Assembly (NCBI RefSeq): GCF_902506105.1
Contig: NZ_LR733303.1
Span: 1-64,000 of the forward strand
Length of the DNA: 64,000 nucleotides
Source: Aeromicrobium sp. 9AM
Lineage (GTDB): Bacteria; Actinomycetota; Actinomycetes; Propionibacteriales; Nocardioidaceae
Direction of reading: 5' to 3'
Under the pieces are notes generated by a model. It searched no databases and had not been told where the DNA came from. It was given only the letters and a program-made list of their open reading frames with translations. The translations under genes and the position numbers were made by a program. Positions 32,921 through 42,616 of this stretch are shown here, in pieces; within the stretch, counting starts at the first letter, position 1; the number at the start of each line of letters is the position of its first letter.

Positions 32921-35900
32921 GTGCTGACCCTGGTCCTCCGGCGCACGCTCGCACAGGGTCGCTTGCTCGTCGGCGTCGTCGCGCTGGTCACCCTCGGCAC
33001 GGCGTTGCTGGGGGTCGGCGCGCTGCTGATCGGACCGACCCAGGACCGCGCGTTCACGGCTGGAATGCAAGAAACCTCCGCGCAGGAGACCGAGGTGACG
33101 GCGTTCTTCGGCGGCCTCAAGGCATCGGACGAGGCCGGCGTCCACGATGCCGCGCACACGGTGATCCGCGACGCTCTCGGCGCGTTGCGTCCGACGTTCA
33201 CGAGCAACGCCACGTCTCGTATGCGACGGCTGGGTGACGGTCAACGACTCGGCTATCTCGCCAGCACCACCTCGCTGCCCAAGCGTGCGGCGCTGACCTC
33301 GGGGCGCTGGGCTGCCGCTGCCGGCGAGGCGGTGATCCCCGAGGCCACGGCCAGTCGGCTCCACCTCCGCCTCGGTGACCGGATCACCCTCGGCCGGGAA
33401 ATCGGGGTCGATCCGGTGCAGGACCCGGTCACGCTCGTCGTGGCCGGGACCTTCCGGGCGACGTCCAGGTCCGGCTGGGAGCGTGACCCGCTGGCGGGGA
33501 GCGGCTACAGCGCGGCCTACAGCGACGGGTCGCTGCCGAGGCTCTCGCCCGCGTACGGCCCTTTCGTGGTCGACGAGGCGACCTTCCTCGCGAGCGGATC
33601 GACGATCGACGCGTTGCAGGTGACCGGACGTCCCAGGCTCGATCGGGCGACGGACGGGTCGATGAACGCAGCCGCCAAGGCAATGCGATCGGCGGACGGG
33701 CTGTTGTCGGACCGGGTGGCTGATCGGGTGGACATCAGCCGCGTCGCATCCGACCTGCCCCAGACGCTGTCCCAGGTCCACGCCCAGCAGGCGGCAACGC
33801 GGTCGACGCTCCTCGTCGTGCTGCTGCTGAGCACGGTCATGGCGCTCACTGCACTCCTCCTGGCCGGACGGTTGCTCGGCGGCGTGCGCGCGAGCGAGCG
33901 CGCCTTGCTGGCAGACCTGGGTCTCGGCCGGGGCCAGCTGGCCGTCGCGACGCTGATCGAGGTCCTGCTCATCGCCGGAGTGGCCACGCTGCTCGCCGTG
34001 CCCACCGCGGCGTTCGCACACTCCGCCGTCACCCACCTGCCGGCCATGGCTGCCGCTGGCTTGAGCCAGGGCCCGACGGTCACGCTCGGACTCGTGCTGA
34101 CAGAGGTCGCGAGCGCGATCCTGCTGGCCCTCGCGCTGGCGGTCCCCATGGTGGGCTCCGCCCGGCCCGGCCCCCGGGTGGCGAGAGTCGCCCGTTCCGG
34201 TGTCGGCGTCCTCGTCGGGGTGATCGCGATCGCCGCGTGGTGGCAGCTGCACTCCCAGCCGCCGACCGCCACCACCGACGACGCGACCCTGATCCTCGCG
34301 CCCGTCATCTGCGTCGTGGCCGTGACGGTCGCGGCCGTACGCCTCGCGCCGCTGCTGCTGGGGGTCGTGGCGCGGGTCGCGACCCGGTCGACCGCGCTGG
34401 TCCTGCCGCTCGCCACGAGCCAGGCGGCCCGGCGACCGTACGCCGGCGCCGCCCTGGTGCTGCTCGCGATGTCGGCAGCCTCGGCGACGTTCGGGCTGGC
34501 TGTGCAGGCGACGTGGGAGCGGTCGCAGCACGACCAGGCGGCGACGCGCGTCGGCACCGACCTGGCCTTCGCCCTGTCGACCCCGGCCACCGATCGCGAG
34601 GCGGCCGAGATCGTACGCTCGACCGCCGGGCTGACGACCTCGGCTGTCGTCGACCGGCCCCTCGCGCTCGGGCAGTATGTCGGCTCCGGCGACGCCGACT
34701 CGGCCCCGGTGCTGGTCGCCGCCGACTCGCGCCGGGCCGGCGCTCTGCTGCGCGGCCGGCTCGACCACGGCCGTACGTGGTCGGACATCGGCGACTTGCT
34801 TGCGCCGGGACCGGCACTCGTCGGGGTGCCGCTCTCATCCGGCGGCGTGACGGCCAAGGGCACGGCGCCTCGTGGGGTGCAGGTCGAGGTCGTCCCGACG
34901 TTGCTGGTGCAGGACGCCTCCGGATTTCGCCGGTCCGTGACCGGTGGCGCTGTCCCCCTGGACGGGCGACCGCACCCCCTCCGCCAGCTCGGCAGCCTCA
35001 AGGGAGCTCACCTGGTCGCCACCAAGCTCGCGTTCAGCGGGGGCGCCGCGTCGGGCACCGCGGACGTGACGGTCGCACTGACGGTGCGGAACGCGGAGGC
35101 CGCCGCCGGCACCGCGAAGAAGAGTCCGCAGGAGTGGAAGGTGCAGATCCTCGGCGCCCCCGACACCCCGGTCGCCGGCTCCTCGACCGAGCTGAGGTCA
35201 TCGGCGAGTGCCACGACGCTCCGGACCACTGCGCAGCTCGACCTCGGCTACCTCGCGTACGCCGACGGTGAGGTGCTCGCGACGGGATTCTCCCGCCCGA
35301 CCGCCGTGCCGGTCGCGGTGTCCGAGCGGCTGGCCGACGTGGTGGGCACCAAGCTCGGCGGCGGCATCACCGCGACGGTCGAGGGCGTCCCCGTGCCGCT
35401 CGAGATCGTCGCCATCGTCCCGACCGTGCCGTCCGCCCCGGGAGGCGTCGCCGTGCTCGCCGACGCCGACACGTTGTCGCGCAGCCTCATCGCCGCGGGC
35501 CACCTCGAACCGGTCGTGGACGCCTGGTGGGTGGCCGACCCGACGCCTGGGACCGTCCGCACGCTCGACAAGCTCGACCTCGGCGAGACCACCACCCGCG
35601 CCGAGGTCGCGGCCCAGCTCGAACGCGGTCCGCTGCGCGCCATGGTGCCGGCCGCGCTGGTCCTCCTCGTGGTCGCGGCCAGTCTGCTTCTGCACGGAGG
35701 TGCGGCCCTGGTGGTCGGCGCCGACCGGCCGGCACGGTCGGCGGAGGTGGCCCGCCTCCGGGCCCTCGGCCTCACCCGCCGCGAGGTGACGCGGCTCGTG
35801 CTGATCGAGCACGGCATCCTGCTCGCGCTTCTCGTGCTGGCGGGCGCGCTCGTGGGAGTCGTGGCGTCCGTGGCGCTCGGCTCGAGCCTGGTCCGCTCCG

Positions 35901-36067
35901 ACGTCGGCGTGGCGCCCGTGCCGGCGGCCGTGCTGGTCTGGCCATGGAGTCTCGAAGTGGCCGTCGTGGCAGGAGCACTCGCCGGGTGCCTCCTCATCGC
36001 CACCGTGATCACGCTCGTCGTCGTACGCCGGTCGGGTCCGGCGCAGCTGCGGGCGGCGGACGCATGA
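32921..36067 (+). CDS. FtsX-like ABC permease, large form
   Basis: 1048 residues from GTG 32921. Helices: one near residue 15-35, a cluster of about five to seven at 290-470 with FtsX-like features, and a final set of about four near 910-1040; large extracellular domains lie between (about 40-280 and 540-900). This duplicated FtsX layout is typical of actinobacterial exporters next to MacB-type ATPases. Substrate unknown, possibly a peptide antibiotic or lipid. Its stop overlaps the next permease start (ATGA). Confidence 0.85.
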   Translation: MLTLVLRRTLAQGRLLVGVVALVTLGTALLGVGALLIGPTQDRAFTAGMQETSAQETEVTAFFGGLKASDEAGVHDAAHTVIRDALGALRPTFTSNATSRMRRLGDGQRLGYLASTTSLPKRAALTSGRWAAAAGEAVIPEATASRLHLRLGDRITLGREIGVDPVQDPVTLVVAGTFRATSRSGWERDPLAGSGYSAAYSDGSLPRLSPAYGPFVVDEATFLASGSTIDALQVTGRPRLDRATDGSMNAAAKAMRSADGLLSDRVADRVDISRVASDLPQTLSQVHAQQAATRSTLLVVLLLSTVMALTALLLAGRLLGGVRASERALLADLGLGRGQLAVATLIEVLLIAGVATLLAVPTAAFAHSAVTHLPAMAAAGLSQGPTVTLGLVLTEVASAILLALALAVPMVGSARPGPRVARVARSGVGVLVGVIAIAAWWQLHSQPPTATTDDATLILAPVICVVAVTVAAVRLAPLLLGVVARVATRSTALVLPLATSQAARRPYAGAALVLLAMSAASATFGLAVQATWERSQHDQAATRVGTDLAFALSTPATDREAAEIVRSTAGLTTSAVVDRPLALGQYVGSGDADSAPVLVAADSRRAGALLRGRLDHGRTWSDIGDLLAPGPALVGVPLSSGGVTAKGTAPRGVQVEVVPTLLVQDASGFRRSVTGGAVPLDGRPHPLRQLGSLKGAHLVATKLAFSGGAASGTADVTVALTVRNAEAAAGTAKKSPQEWKVQILGAPDTPVAGSSTELRSSASATTLRTTAQLDLGYLAYADGEVLATGFSRPTAVPVAVSERLADVVGTKLGGGITATVEGVPVPLEIVAIVPTVPSAPGGVAVLADADTLSRSLIAAGHLEPVVDAWWVADPTPGTVRTLDKLDLGETTTRAEVAAQLERGPLRAMVPAALVLLVVAASLLLHGGAALVVGADRPARSAEVARLRALGLTRREVTRLVLIEHGILLALLVLAGALVGVVASVALGSSLVRSDVGVAPVPAAVLVWPWSLEVAVVAGALAGCLLIATVITLVVVRRSGPAQLRAADA

Positions 36068-38748
36068 TGCCGCGGTGGCACCGGGCCAGCATCCTCGGCC
36101 GGGCGAGGAGCGACATCGGCCTGCTGGTGCTGATCGGGCTCGTGGTCATGCTCGCCACGCTGCTCACCTCGGCGGTGGCGCCGTTGAGCGAGCGCACGGC
36201 GGACCGCGCGATCGCTGCCGACGTACGCGATGCCGGTCTCAAGGGGGCGGTCGTCGCCACCATCAAGCGCCCGTACGACGAAGGCGATCCGATCCGCGAC
36301 CCGAAGGCGGCGGCCGCACTGCGAGAGAGGGCGAAGAGCGCGCAGGAGGACATGCCCAACGGGCTGGCCTCCGTCGTACGTCCGGGGATCACGACGATGA
36401 CCTCCCCGTCGATGCACCTGCTCGACGCAGGTCCGGGGCGCTACCTCCGGTTGCCCTACCTCACCGGGCCGCGCAAGGCCCCGGCCGTGACCTACATCTC
36501 CGGCCACGCGCCGCGACCCGGGGTTCCTGCCGCGAAGGCAGGCGTCGAGGTGGCCGTGAAGAAGTTCCCCTGGCCGGTGCAGGTCGCGCTGCCGAAGCAG
36601 GCCGCCGATGCGCTCGGACTGGCAGTGGGGGACAGGTTCGAGGCCGAGGACGAGCAGCACCGCACGGCCACGATCGTGGTCAGCGGGATCTTCGTCGCAG
36701 GCGACCCGAACGACAACGTCTGGGCCGCGGTGCCGGAGCTGCTCCACCCCGTGATCGGGCACTCCGACGTGATGACGAGCGTCTCCGCGGCAGCGATCGT
36801 CACGTCCGACTCCTTGCCCGACCTGCAGCTCGCCGTGCCCTTCGACGACCTGACCACGCGTGTCGTCTTCAGCGCGCGCCCCTCCCTCGTCCGGTGGTCG
36901 CAGACTGAGCGACTCACGCGGGCGATCGTGTCGTTGAAGGCGTCGTCGGCGCGGGGCCAGGGCGAGGTCTCGTGGGACAGCCTGCTCGACAGCGTGCTCA
37001 CCGACAGCGGTGCGCGGGTGTCGGCCGCGCAGGGCCAGGCGTCGGTCCTGATCATCGGGCTGCTGACGGGCGCGATGCTGATCCTGGTGCTGGCGGCCGA
37101 CCTGCTGGTCCGACGACGGAAGGGATCGCTCGTGCTGATGCGCGAGCGGGGCGCGTCGTTGCTCGGCATCTTCACCGAGCTGCTCGTCGAGGCGGTCGTC
37201 ATCGCCCTCGTCGGCTCGGCGCTCGGGGTCCTCGTCACCTGGTTGGTGGTCGGCGACGTCGGCTGGCTGTGGTCGGTGCCGGTGCTGGTCGTGGCGTCCC
37301 TGGCCGGACCGGCCTTGGCCACGGCGACCGCGGCGCGTGCCGCCGACGACCGCAGGGTGCCGGCCAACCGCTCGGCACGCCAAGCGGCGATGCGGGTGCG
37401 GCAGGTGCGCCGGCTGCTGGTCGAAGGCACCGTCGTGGCCGTCGCCGTCCTGACGTACGTGGCCCTCCGCCAGAGGGGAGTCGTCGGCGACAGCGACCTG
37501 ACGGCCTCGTCGGCGCCGACGTGGGCGGCGCTCGTCGGCGGACTGCTGCTCGTACGCCTGCTCCCGCCCGCGGCTCGACTGGTGCTGGCTCGGGCCCGTC
37601 GCGTGATCGGCGCCGTGCCTCTCGTCGTCGCGGCCAGGACCTCCCGCTCAGTGGGCCGGGCGCTCCCGCTCCTCGTCGTGGCGGTCACGGTCGTGCAGCT
37701 CACCACGGCGATCGCACTCGCCGCGACCGAGCAGCACGGCCAGGCCGCGGGCGCACTGCAGCTGGTCGGCGGTGACGCCAAGTGGGAGACCGCGTCCGAC
37801 CGGTCGGTCGTGGCGGCGGCCAAGTCCGTCTCGACCGCGCCCGGGGTACGGGCCGCGGCCGCAGCCCGCGTGGAGGACGGCATCGGCGTCTCCTCCGGGT
37901 CGAGCGCCGCGATCGTACGCCTCGTGGTCGTCGACTCGCGGGCTTACCAGCGGGTTCTGGCGGCCAGCCCGCTGCCGGACGCACCGCAGCTCTCCCGCCT
38001 GCGCGAACGGACGAGCGGCAAGGTTCCCGTCCTGTTGCGTGGCGGCGACCGCGAGCTCCGTGAGGAGCTCCAGATCCGGTGGGAGGACGCGCCTATCCCG
38101 CTCAGGGTGGTTGGAATGGCCCCGCAGGTCGGGGACACCACCGACCCGGTGCTGATCATCGACCGCGCAGCCTTCGAAGCAGCCGGCGCGACGGCCGATC
38201 CGGGCACCGTATGGGCCGTCGGACCCGGCGCCGACTCTGCTCTGAAGGCTGTCGCCAAGAAGGCCGGGACCATCGACCTCCTCACTCAGGTCACGGACGA
38301 CCGTCGCTCGGCGCCACTGGCGTCCGGCCTCGTCGACCTGGCCCGCGCCTCGTCCCTGCTGCTGATCGTGTTCGCGGTCCTCGGCGTCGCCCTCGCGGCG
38401 GCAGCGGAGGCACCGGTGCGTGCCGAGTCGCTGGGTCGGCTGCGCTCGCTCGGCCTGGACCGCCGGGACGTACGCCGGGTCCTGCTCGGTGAGCTCGTCA
38501 CACCTGTGCTGCTCGGCGCGGTGGTCGGCCTGGTCCTGGGGATCGGCGCGGCGCTCGTGATGTTCGGGCCCTTGTCACTCGAGCTCGTGACGGGCCAGAC
38601 CTCGACCCCCAGCCTGGTCGTGCCGTGGTGGACGGCAGTGACCGTCGTCGTCCTCGTCGTGACGGCGGTGCTCATCGCCCGCGCCGAGGCGGCTCGAGTG
38701 GGCCGCACGCCGCTCGCCGCGCTGCTCCGGGGCGGGGACCAGCGCTAG
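36064..38748 (+). CDS. FtsX-like ABC permease, second
   Basis: 894 residues from ATG 36064, inside the previous stop codon; a second in-frame ATG follows at once. Topology is like its neighbour: one N-terminal helix (IGLLVLIGLVVMLATLLTS), an external domain of about 280 residues, a central cluster of six to seven helices (about 335-590), a second external domain and three to four C-terminal helices. The final helices carry the FtsX-like LGLDRRDVRRVLLGELVTPV. The 3' end overlaps the convergent TetR gene by 4 nt. Confidence 0.85.
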   Translation: MMPRWHRASILGRARSDIGLLVLIGLVVMLATLLTSAVAPLSERTADRAIAADVRDAGLKGAVVATIKRPYDEGDPIRDPKAAAALRERAKSAQEDMPNGLASVVRPGITTMTSPSMHLLDAGPGRYLRLPYLTGPRKAPAVTYISGHAPRPGVPAAKAGVEVAVKKFPWPVQVALPKQAADALGLAVGDRFEAEDEQHRTATIVVSGIFVAGDPNDNVWAAVPELLHPVIGHSDVMTSVSAAAIVTSDSLPDLQLAVPFDDLTTRVVFSARPSLVRWSQTERLTRAIVSLKASSARGQGEVSWDSLLDSVLTDSGARVSAAQGQASVLIIGLLTGAMLILVLAADLLVRRRKGSLVLMRERGASLLGIFTELLVEAVVIALVGSALGVLVTWLVVGDVGWLWSVPVLVVASLAGPALATATAARAADDRRVPANRSARQAAMRVRQVRRLLVEGTVVAVAVLTYVALRQRGVVGDSDLTASSAPTWAALVGGLLLVRLLPPAARLVLARARRVIGAVPLVVAARTSRSVGRALPLLVVAVTVVQLTTAIALAATEQHGQAAGALQLVGGDAKWETASDRSVVAAAKSVSTAPGVRAAAAARVEDGIGVSSGSSAAIVRLVVVDSRAYQRVLAASPLPDAPQLSRLRERTSGKVPVLLRGGDRELREELQIRWEDAPIPLRVVGMAPQVGDTTDPVLIIDRAAFEAAGATADPGTVWAVGPGADSALKAVAKKAGTIDLLTQVTDDRRSAPLASGLVDLARASSLLLIVFAVLGVALAAAAEAPVRAESLGRLRSLGLDRRDVRRVLLGELVTPVLLGAVVGLVLGIGAALVMFGPLSLELVTGQTSTPSLVVPWWTAVTVVVLVVTAVLIARAEAARVGRTPLAALLRGGDQR

Positions 38749-39311
38749 CGTGCGTTGGTGCGCGGCCAGCTGAGCAGCATCGCGTCAAGCGTCTCCAGGA
38801 TCCTCTCCCAGGACTCGGCGGAGCTGGGCTCGCTGCGCTCGAACCCGCCGCCGCGCTCCAGGCTGATGAAGCCGTGGAAGATGCTTCCGAGAAGTCGTAC
38901 GGCGTGCGTCTCGTCGGCATCGGTCAGGTCGTAACCCCGCAGGATCGCTCGCATCATCTGCGAGTGCCGCCGCCCGGCGTCCTCGTCGGTGACCGGCAGT
39001 CGTGCGGCGTCGTACCGACCGGGATGCTCGATGGCGTAGTCGCGGTAGACGTTGCCCAAGGCGACCAGCGCGTCCCTGCCGGACCGGCCGGCCAGCGCTT
39101 CGCCGCCCCGGTCGGCCAGGTCGTCGAGTGCCATCACGGCAATGCGATCACGCAGATCGTCCGAACCCTTGACATGCGAGTAGAGGCTGGCGACCCTCAC
39201 GCCGCACCTGCGGGCGATCTCCGAGATCGTGACCTGGTCGAAGCCGAGCTCGTCCGCGAGCTCTGCACCCATGACGGCGACCTTCTCGGTCGTCAGTCCG
39301 ACCCGTGGCAC
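38745..39311 (-). CDS. TetR/AcrR-family transcriptional regulator
   Basis: 188 residues from GTG 39311. The N-terminal helix-turn-helix is FDQVTISEIARRCGVRVASLYSHVK (about residues 24-48, shown in part), and the rest is an all-helical ligand domain with HGFISLERGGGF, the pattern of the WHG-type TetR C-terminal domain. It follows the FBP-domain gene by 4 nt on the same strand, so they are likely one operon, and faces the exporter operon tail to tail. It may control the exporter, but no operator was found. Confidence 0.88.
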   Translation of the reverse strand: MPRVGLTTEKVAVMGAELADELGFDQVTISEIARRCGVRVASLYSHVKGSDDLRDRIAVMALDDLADRGGEALAGRSGRDALVALGNVYRDYAIEHPGRYDAARLPVTDEDAGRRHSQMMRAILRGYDLTDADETHAVRLLGSIFHGFISLERGGGFERSEPSSAESWERILETLDAMLLSWPRTNAR

Positions 39312-39315
39312 GGCG

Positions 39316-39819
39316 CTACGCCTTGACCCGGTCGACGAAGGCCGTGACGCGTTCGACGAGCGCCGGGACCCGGGTGTCGGGCATACCGGTCAACGACCGT
39401 TGGTGCGGCTTCAGTGGCACGCGTGCCCGGAGGGAGCAGGCGAAGTCGGTGCACATGTAAAGGCCGACCGCGTCTCCGCTCCGGCCGCGGGACCCGGCGC
39501 GCGGGGCCACCATCAGCAGCGAGCCGTCGGGGGCTTCCGTGGTCTGGCACAGATCGCACATGGTCTGCCTCTTGCGCGAGGCGGTGGCGCTCGGCACGCG
39601 CAGCTCGATGGAGGTCAGCTCATCGACGGTGTCAGGGCCGATGACGAGGTAGGCCCGCCGGGGCGCCTTCGGGTCGACCCAGCCGAGGAAGTCGAGATCC
39701 TCAGCGTGAGGTAGCGGCCACGGCGAGGGCAACGACATCGAGGCCATCTTGCTGCGGGATGAGTTGACGAACGCTCGCCGCAGCGCGGCCGCATCGGGGA
39801 TGTCCACGCTAACCAGCAT
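39316..39819 (-). CDS. FBP-domain (treble-clef zinc finger) protein
   Basis: 167 residues from ATG 39819. The C-terminal half has the four-cysteine zinc finger CDLC (about residue 88) and CTDFAC (about 124) typical of the FBP C-terminal domain found in elongation-factor-G-binding proteins such as fusidic-acid-resistance protein FusB. The N-terminal half is helical. Members with this finger bind EF-G and rescue ribosomes or give fusidic-acid resistance; single-copy actinobacterial forms are uncharacterised. Divergent from sigK. Confidence 0.75.
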   Translation of the reverse strand: MLVSVDIPDAAALRRAFVNSSRSKMASMSLPSPWPLPHAEDLDFLGWVDPKAPRRAYLVIGPDTVDELTSIELRVPSATASRKRQTMCDLCQTTEAPDGSLLMVAPRAGSRGRSGDAVGLYMCTDFACSLRARVPLKPHQRSLTGMPDTRVPALVERVTAFVDRVKA

Positions 39820-39932
39820 AGCAGTGTGCCTAAAGGTCTTAGGTTTGCTGATCTGCCTCCTCAGGGGGCTCGTGCGCCCCATGGGACCTATGCTGCCCGT
39901 GAGGCTCCGGCGCATGAATTCGTCAGAGCGAC

Positions 39933-39960
39933 CCATCCTTGGTGAAGGCAGGTTCGAATG
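39933..39960 (+). promoter_or_regulatory. SigK-type promoter before sigK
   Basis: CCATCC (39933-39938), a 15-nt spacer and TCGAATG (39954-39960). This matches the published mycobacterial SigK consensus (-35 CCATCC, -10 CCGAATC) and lies 33 nt before the chosen sigK start, implying autoregulation. Confidence 0.75.
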
Positions 39961-39993
39961 GCTGGCAAGAAGCCCATTCGATCGGAGAGCCTG

Positions 39994-40590
39994 ATGACAC
40001 GAGCTGCAGCGCATCTGCGCCTGGCCGACCCCGTGTCGGACGAGCCGTCGGCCGACCCCGATCAGCTGCTCACCCGGGTGGGCCGCGGTGACGAGCAGGC
40101 GTTCGCCGCGCTCTACGACCTGCTCGGTGCGTCGGTCTACGGACTGGCCCGCCGCGTCGTACGCGATCCCGCTCGGGCCGAGGAGATCTCGCAGGAGGTC
40201 TTCATCCAGGTCTGGCGGTCCGCCGCCCGCTTCGACACGTCGCGAGGCAGCGCGAGGGGCTGGGTGCTGACGCTGGCCCACCGCCGCGCCGTCGACGCCG
40301 TGCGCCACGACCAGGCGGCGACCAATCGCGAGAACCGCTACGACTGGTCGAGCGGTCCCGCCTTCGACCAGGTCGAGGAGACGGTCAGCACCACGCTGGA
40401 GCACGAGCAGGTGCGACGCTGCCTCGACGGTCTCACCGAGCTGCAGCGCGAGGCGGTCAATCTCGCGTACTACAACGGCCACACCTACGCCGAGGTCGCC
40501 GAAGTCCTCGACACCAACCCCGCCACGATCAAGACCCGCATACGCGACGGTCTCGTCCGGCTTCGCGACTGCATGGGAGTCCCGGCATGA
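39994..40590 (+). CDS. sigK: ECF RNA polymerase sigma factor SigK
   Basis: 198 residues from ATG 39994; an ATG at 39958 would overlap the -10 element and is rejected. Sigma-70 region 2 is AFAALYDLLGASVYGLARRV to EISQEVFIQVWRSAARFD (about residues 30-75), and region 4 is LTELQREAVNLAYYNGHTY to KTRIRDGLVRLR (about 145-190). Followed with a 4-nt overlap by an anti-sigma gene, and then by the FAD oxidoreductase, DUF1365 and DUF1295 genes that accompany sigK-rskA in Mycobacterium tuberculosis (Rv0449c-Rv0444c region). That synteny plus the promoter match support the SigK call. Confidence 0.9.
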   Translation: MTRAAAHLRLADPVSDEPSADPDQLLTRVGRGDEQAFAALYDLLGASVYGLARRVVRDPARAEEISQEVFIQVWRSAARFDTSRGSARGWVLTLAHRRAVDAVRHDQAATNRENRYDWSSGPAFDQVEETVSTTLEHEQVRRCLDGLTELQREAVNLAYYNGHTYAEVAEVLDTNPATIKTRIRDGLVRLRDCMGVPA

Positions 40591-41288
40591 GTACCGACGT
40601 CCACTCCCTGCTGGCGCCGTACGTCCTCGACGCGCTGGATCCCGAGGAGCGCAACCAGTTCGAGGCACACCTCGAGCAGTGCCCCGACTGCCGTACCGAG
40701 CTCGGTGGGCTGCAGGCGACGGCGACCCGGCTCGCCGAGTCGCAGAGCCAGGCACCTCCCGCGGAGCTGCGCCAACGGCTCCTGACGGCGATCGGGACGA
40801 CCCCGCAGGAACGCCCCGTGGTCACCGCGATGAGCCAGCGCGGCGGGCTGCGGCGGAGGCTGCCGCAGCTCGTCGCCGCGGCTGCTCTCGTCCTCGCGGC
40901 CGCCGGCGGCACCGGCTACTTCGTCGAGCACAACCGCGCCGATGAGCAGCACGACCAGAACGTCGCGATCAGGGCCGTGCTCGGTGCGCCCGATGCGGAC
41001 ACCAAGGCACTCAACCTGCCCAACGGCGGAACGGTTCGCCTGATCACGTCCGAGAGTCGCGATTCCGCCGTCGTCGTTGCCCGGGAGCTGCCAGCTCTCG
41101 ATGAGGGCAAGGTCTACCAGGTCTGGCTCATCAAGAAGTCGGCAGCAGAGTCGCAGGGCACGTTCTCGCGTTCCGGCGAGATGGTCATGAAGGACCTCGC
41201 CGACGTGGACCAGGTCGCGGTCACGGTCGAGCCGAGCGGTGGGTCCAAGAAGCCCACGACAGCTCCGGTCGTTGACGTGCCGGTCTGA
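40587..41288 (+). CDS. rskA: Anti-sigma-K factor RskA
   Basis: 233 residues from ATG 40587, overlapping sigK. The N-terminal cytoplasmic domain (1-90) binds the sigma factor and contains a zinc-finger-like HLEQCPDC motif (H-x3-C-x2-C, about residues 27-34). One membrane helix follows (LPQLVAAAALVLAAAGGTGYF, about 90-110), then an extracellular RskA domain with VYQVWLIKKSA. Family members hold the sigma factor inactive until cleaved by membrane proteases. The extracellular C-terminus ends at VVDVPV. Confidence 0.9.
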   Translation: MSTDVHSLLAPYVLDALDPEERNQFEAHLEQCPDCRTELGGLQATATRLAESQSQAPPAELRQRLLTAIGTTPQERPVVTAMSQRGGLRRRLPQLVAAAALVLAAAGGTGYFVEHNRADEQHDQNVAIRAVLGAPDADTKALNLPNGGTVRLITSESRDSAVVVARELPALDEGKVYQVWLIKKSAAESQGTFSRSGEMVMKDLADVDQVAVTVEPSGGSKKPTTAPVVDVPV

Positions 41289-41289
41289 C

Positions 41290-41317
41290 CAATCCGCGCA
41301 ACGATGGGCTTCGAACT
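41290..41317 (+). promoter_or_regulatory. Second SigK-type promoter, before the FAD oxidoreductase
   Basis: CAATCC (41290-41295), a 15-nt spacer and TCGAACT (41311-41317). Elements and spacer length match the promoter before sigK. It starts just after the rskA stop and 40 nt before the next start codon. Confidence 0.6.
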
Positions 41318-41356
41318 CCTCGGTAGAACGGACCGCTCGGAGCAAGGAGTCGCAGC

Positions 41357-42616
41357 ATGGCAAGACGACAGATCGCCGTCATCGGAAGTGGCGTGTCAGG
41401 GCTGACCGCCGCGTACGTGTTGCAACGCGTTGCCGATGTCACGCTGTACGAGGCGGACGGTCGGCTCGGTGGCCACGCGCACACACACGAGCTGCTCGAC
41501 CCAGACGGCACCTCCCTCAACGTCGACAGCGGCTTCATCGTGCACAACCGGCAGACGTACCCGAACCTCACGCGACTGTTCGACGAGCTCGGTGTCGAGA
41601 CGCAGGAGTCGGAGATGAGCATGTCGATCCGCTGCGACGGGTGCGGCCTGCAGTACGCCGGCGCACGCGGGCTCAGCGGGCTGTTCCCGACGCTGCGCAA
41701 CGCGACGAATGTCCGCTACCTCTACCTCTTGACCGAGGTCGTGCGTTTCCACCGGCGGGCCCGCCGGCACCTGGCCGCGGCTGACGCCGACACGACCCTC
41801 GACGAGTTCCTGGCGCAGGGCCGCTTCAGCCGCTACTTCCGGTCGCACTTCGTCGTGCCGATGGTCGCGTGCGTGTGGTCCTGCGCGCCGGCTGAGGCCG
41901 GTGCCTATCCGGCCCGCTACCTGTTCGAGTTCCTCGCCAACCACGGCATGTTGTCCGTGCGCGGCTCGCACCCGTGGCGCACCGTCAAGGGTGGCTCGGC
42001 GAGCTATGTGGAGAAGGTCGGCAAGCAGCTGTCGGCGGTCAACCTGCTGACGCCCGTCAGCTCCGTGACCCGGACGGCGCACGGCGTACGCGTTGTCGAC
42101 GGGGACGACGAGGCGGCCGACTTCGACGCGGTCGTCATCGCGACCCACCCGGACCAGGCGCTCGCGATGCTGGCCGAGCCGACCGCGGCCGAGTCCGCCG
42201 CCCTCGGTGCGTGGACGTACTCCAGGAACCGGGCCGCCCTGCACACCGACTCCTCGATCCTGCCGTCGTCCGCGCGGGCCGGCGCTGCCTGGAACTACCA
42301 GATGCCCGACTGCGAGGCCGCCGGACCGCAGGTCCACGTCACGTACGACATGACCCGCCTGCAGCGGCTGCCGGGCAGCTCGCGCTACCTGGTGTCGCTC
42401 AACGGTGACGAGTCGGTGGACGCAGGACAGATGATCGCCCAGATGAACTATGAACACCCCGTGTTCGCGCCGGAGTCGGTCGCCACGCGACCTGCGCTGC
42501 CGGCGCTCAACGACGGGGTCGTCGCGTTCGCCGGGGCCTATCACGGGTGGGGCTTCCATGAGGACGGCTGCCGCGCGGGCGTCGCCGCCGCCGCGAGCCT
42601 GGGAGCCGTCTGGTGA
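41357..42616 (+). CDS. FAD-dependent oxidoreductase (amine-oxidase fold)
   Basis: 419 residues from ATG 41357, with AGCAAGGAG upstream. The dinucleotide-binding motif is IAVIGSGVSGLTAAYVLQ (about residues 5-22), followed by YEADGRLGGHAHTH as in protoporphyrinogen-oxidase and amine-oxidase families; FAGAYHGWGFHEDGC near the end is the C-terminal FAD contact. It corresponds to Rv0449c, a member of the SigK regulon. Overlaps the DUF1365 gene by 4 nt. In several bacteria this trio acts on unusual membrane lipids, but the reaction is not defined here. Confidence 0.85.
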   Translation: MARRQIAVIGSGVSGLTAAYVLQRVADVTLYEADGRLGGHAHTHELLDPDGTSLNVDSGFIVHNRQTYPNLTRLFDELGVETQESEMSMSIRCDGCGLQYAGARGLSGLFPTLRNATNVRYLYLLTEVVRFHRRARRHLAAADADTTLDEFLAQGRFSRYFRSHFVVPMVACVWSCAPAEAGAYPARYLFEFLANHGMLSVRGSHPWRTVKGGSASYVEKVGKQLSAVNLLTPVSSVTRTAHGVRVVDGDDEAADFDAVVIATHPDQALAMLAEPTAAESAALGAWTYSRNRAALHTDSSILPSSARAGAAWNYQMPDCEAAGPQVHVTYDMTRLQRLPGSSRYLVSLNGDESVDAGQMIAQMNYEHPVFAPESVATRPALPALNDGVVAFAGAYHGWGFHEDGCRAGVAAAASLGAVW

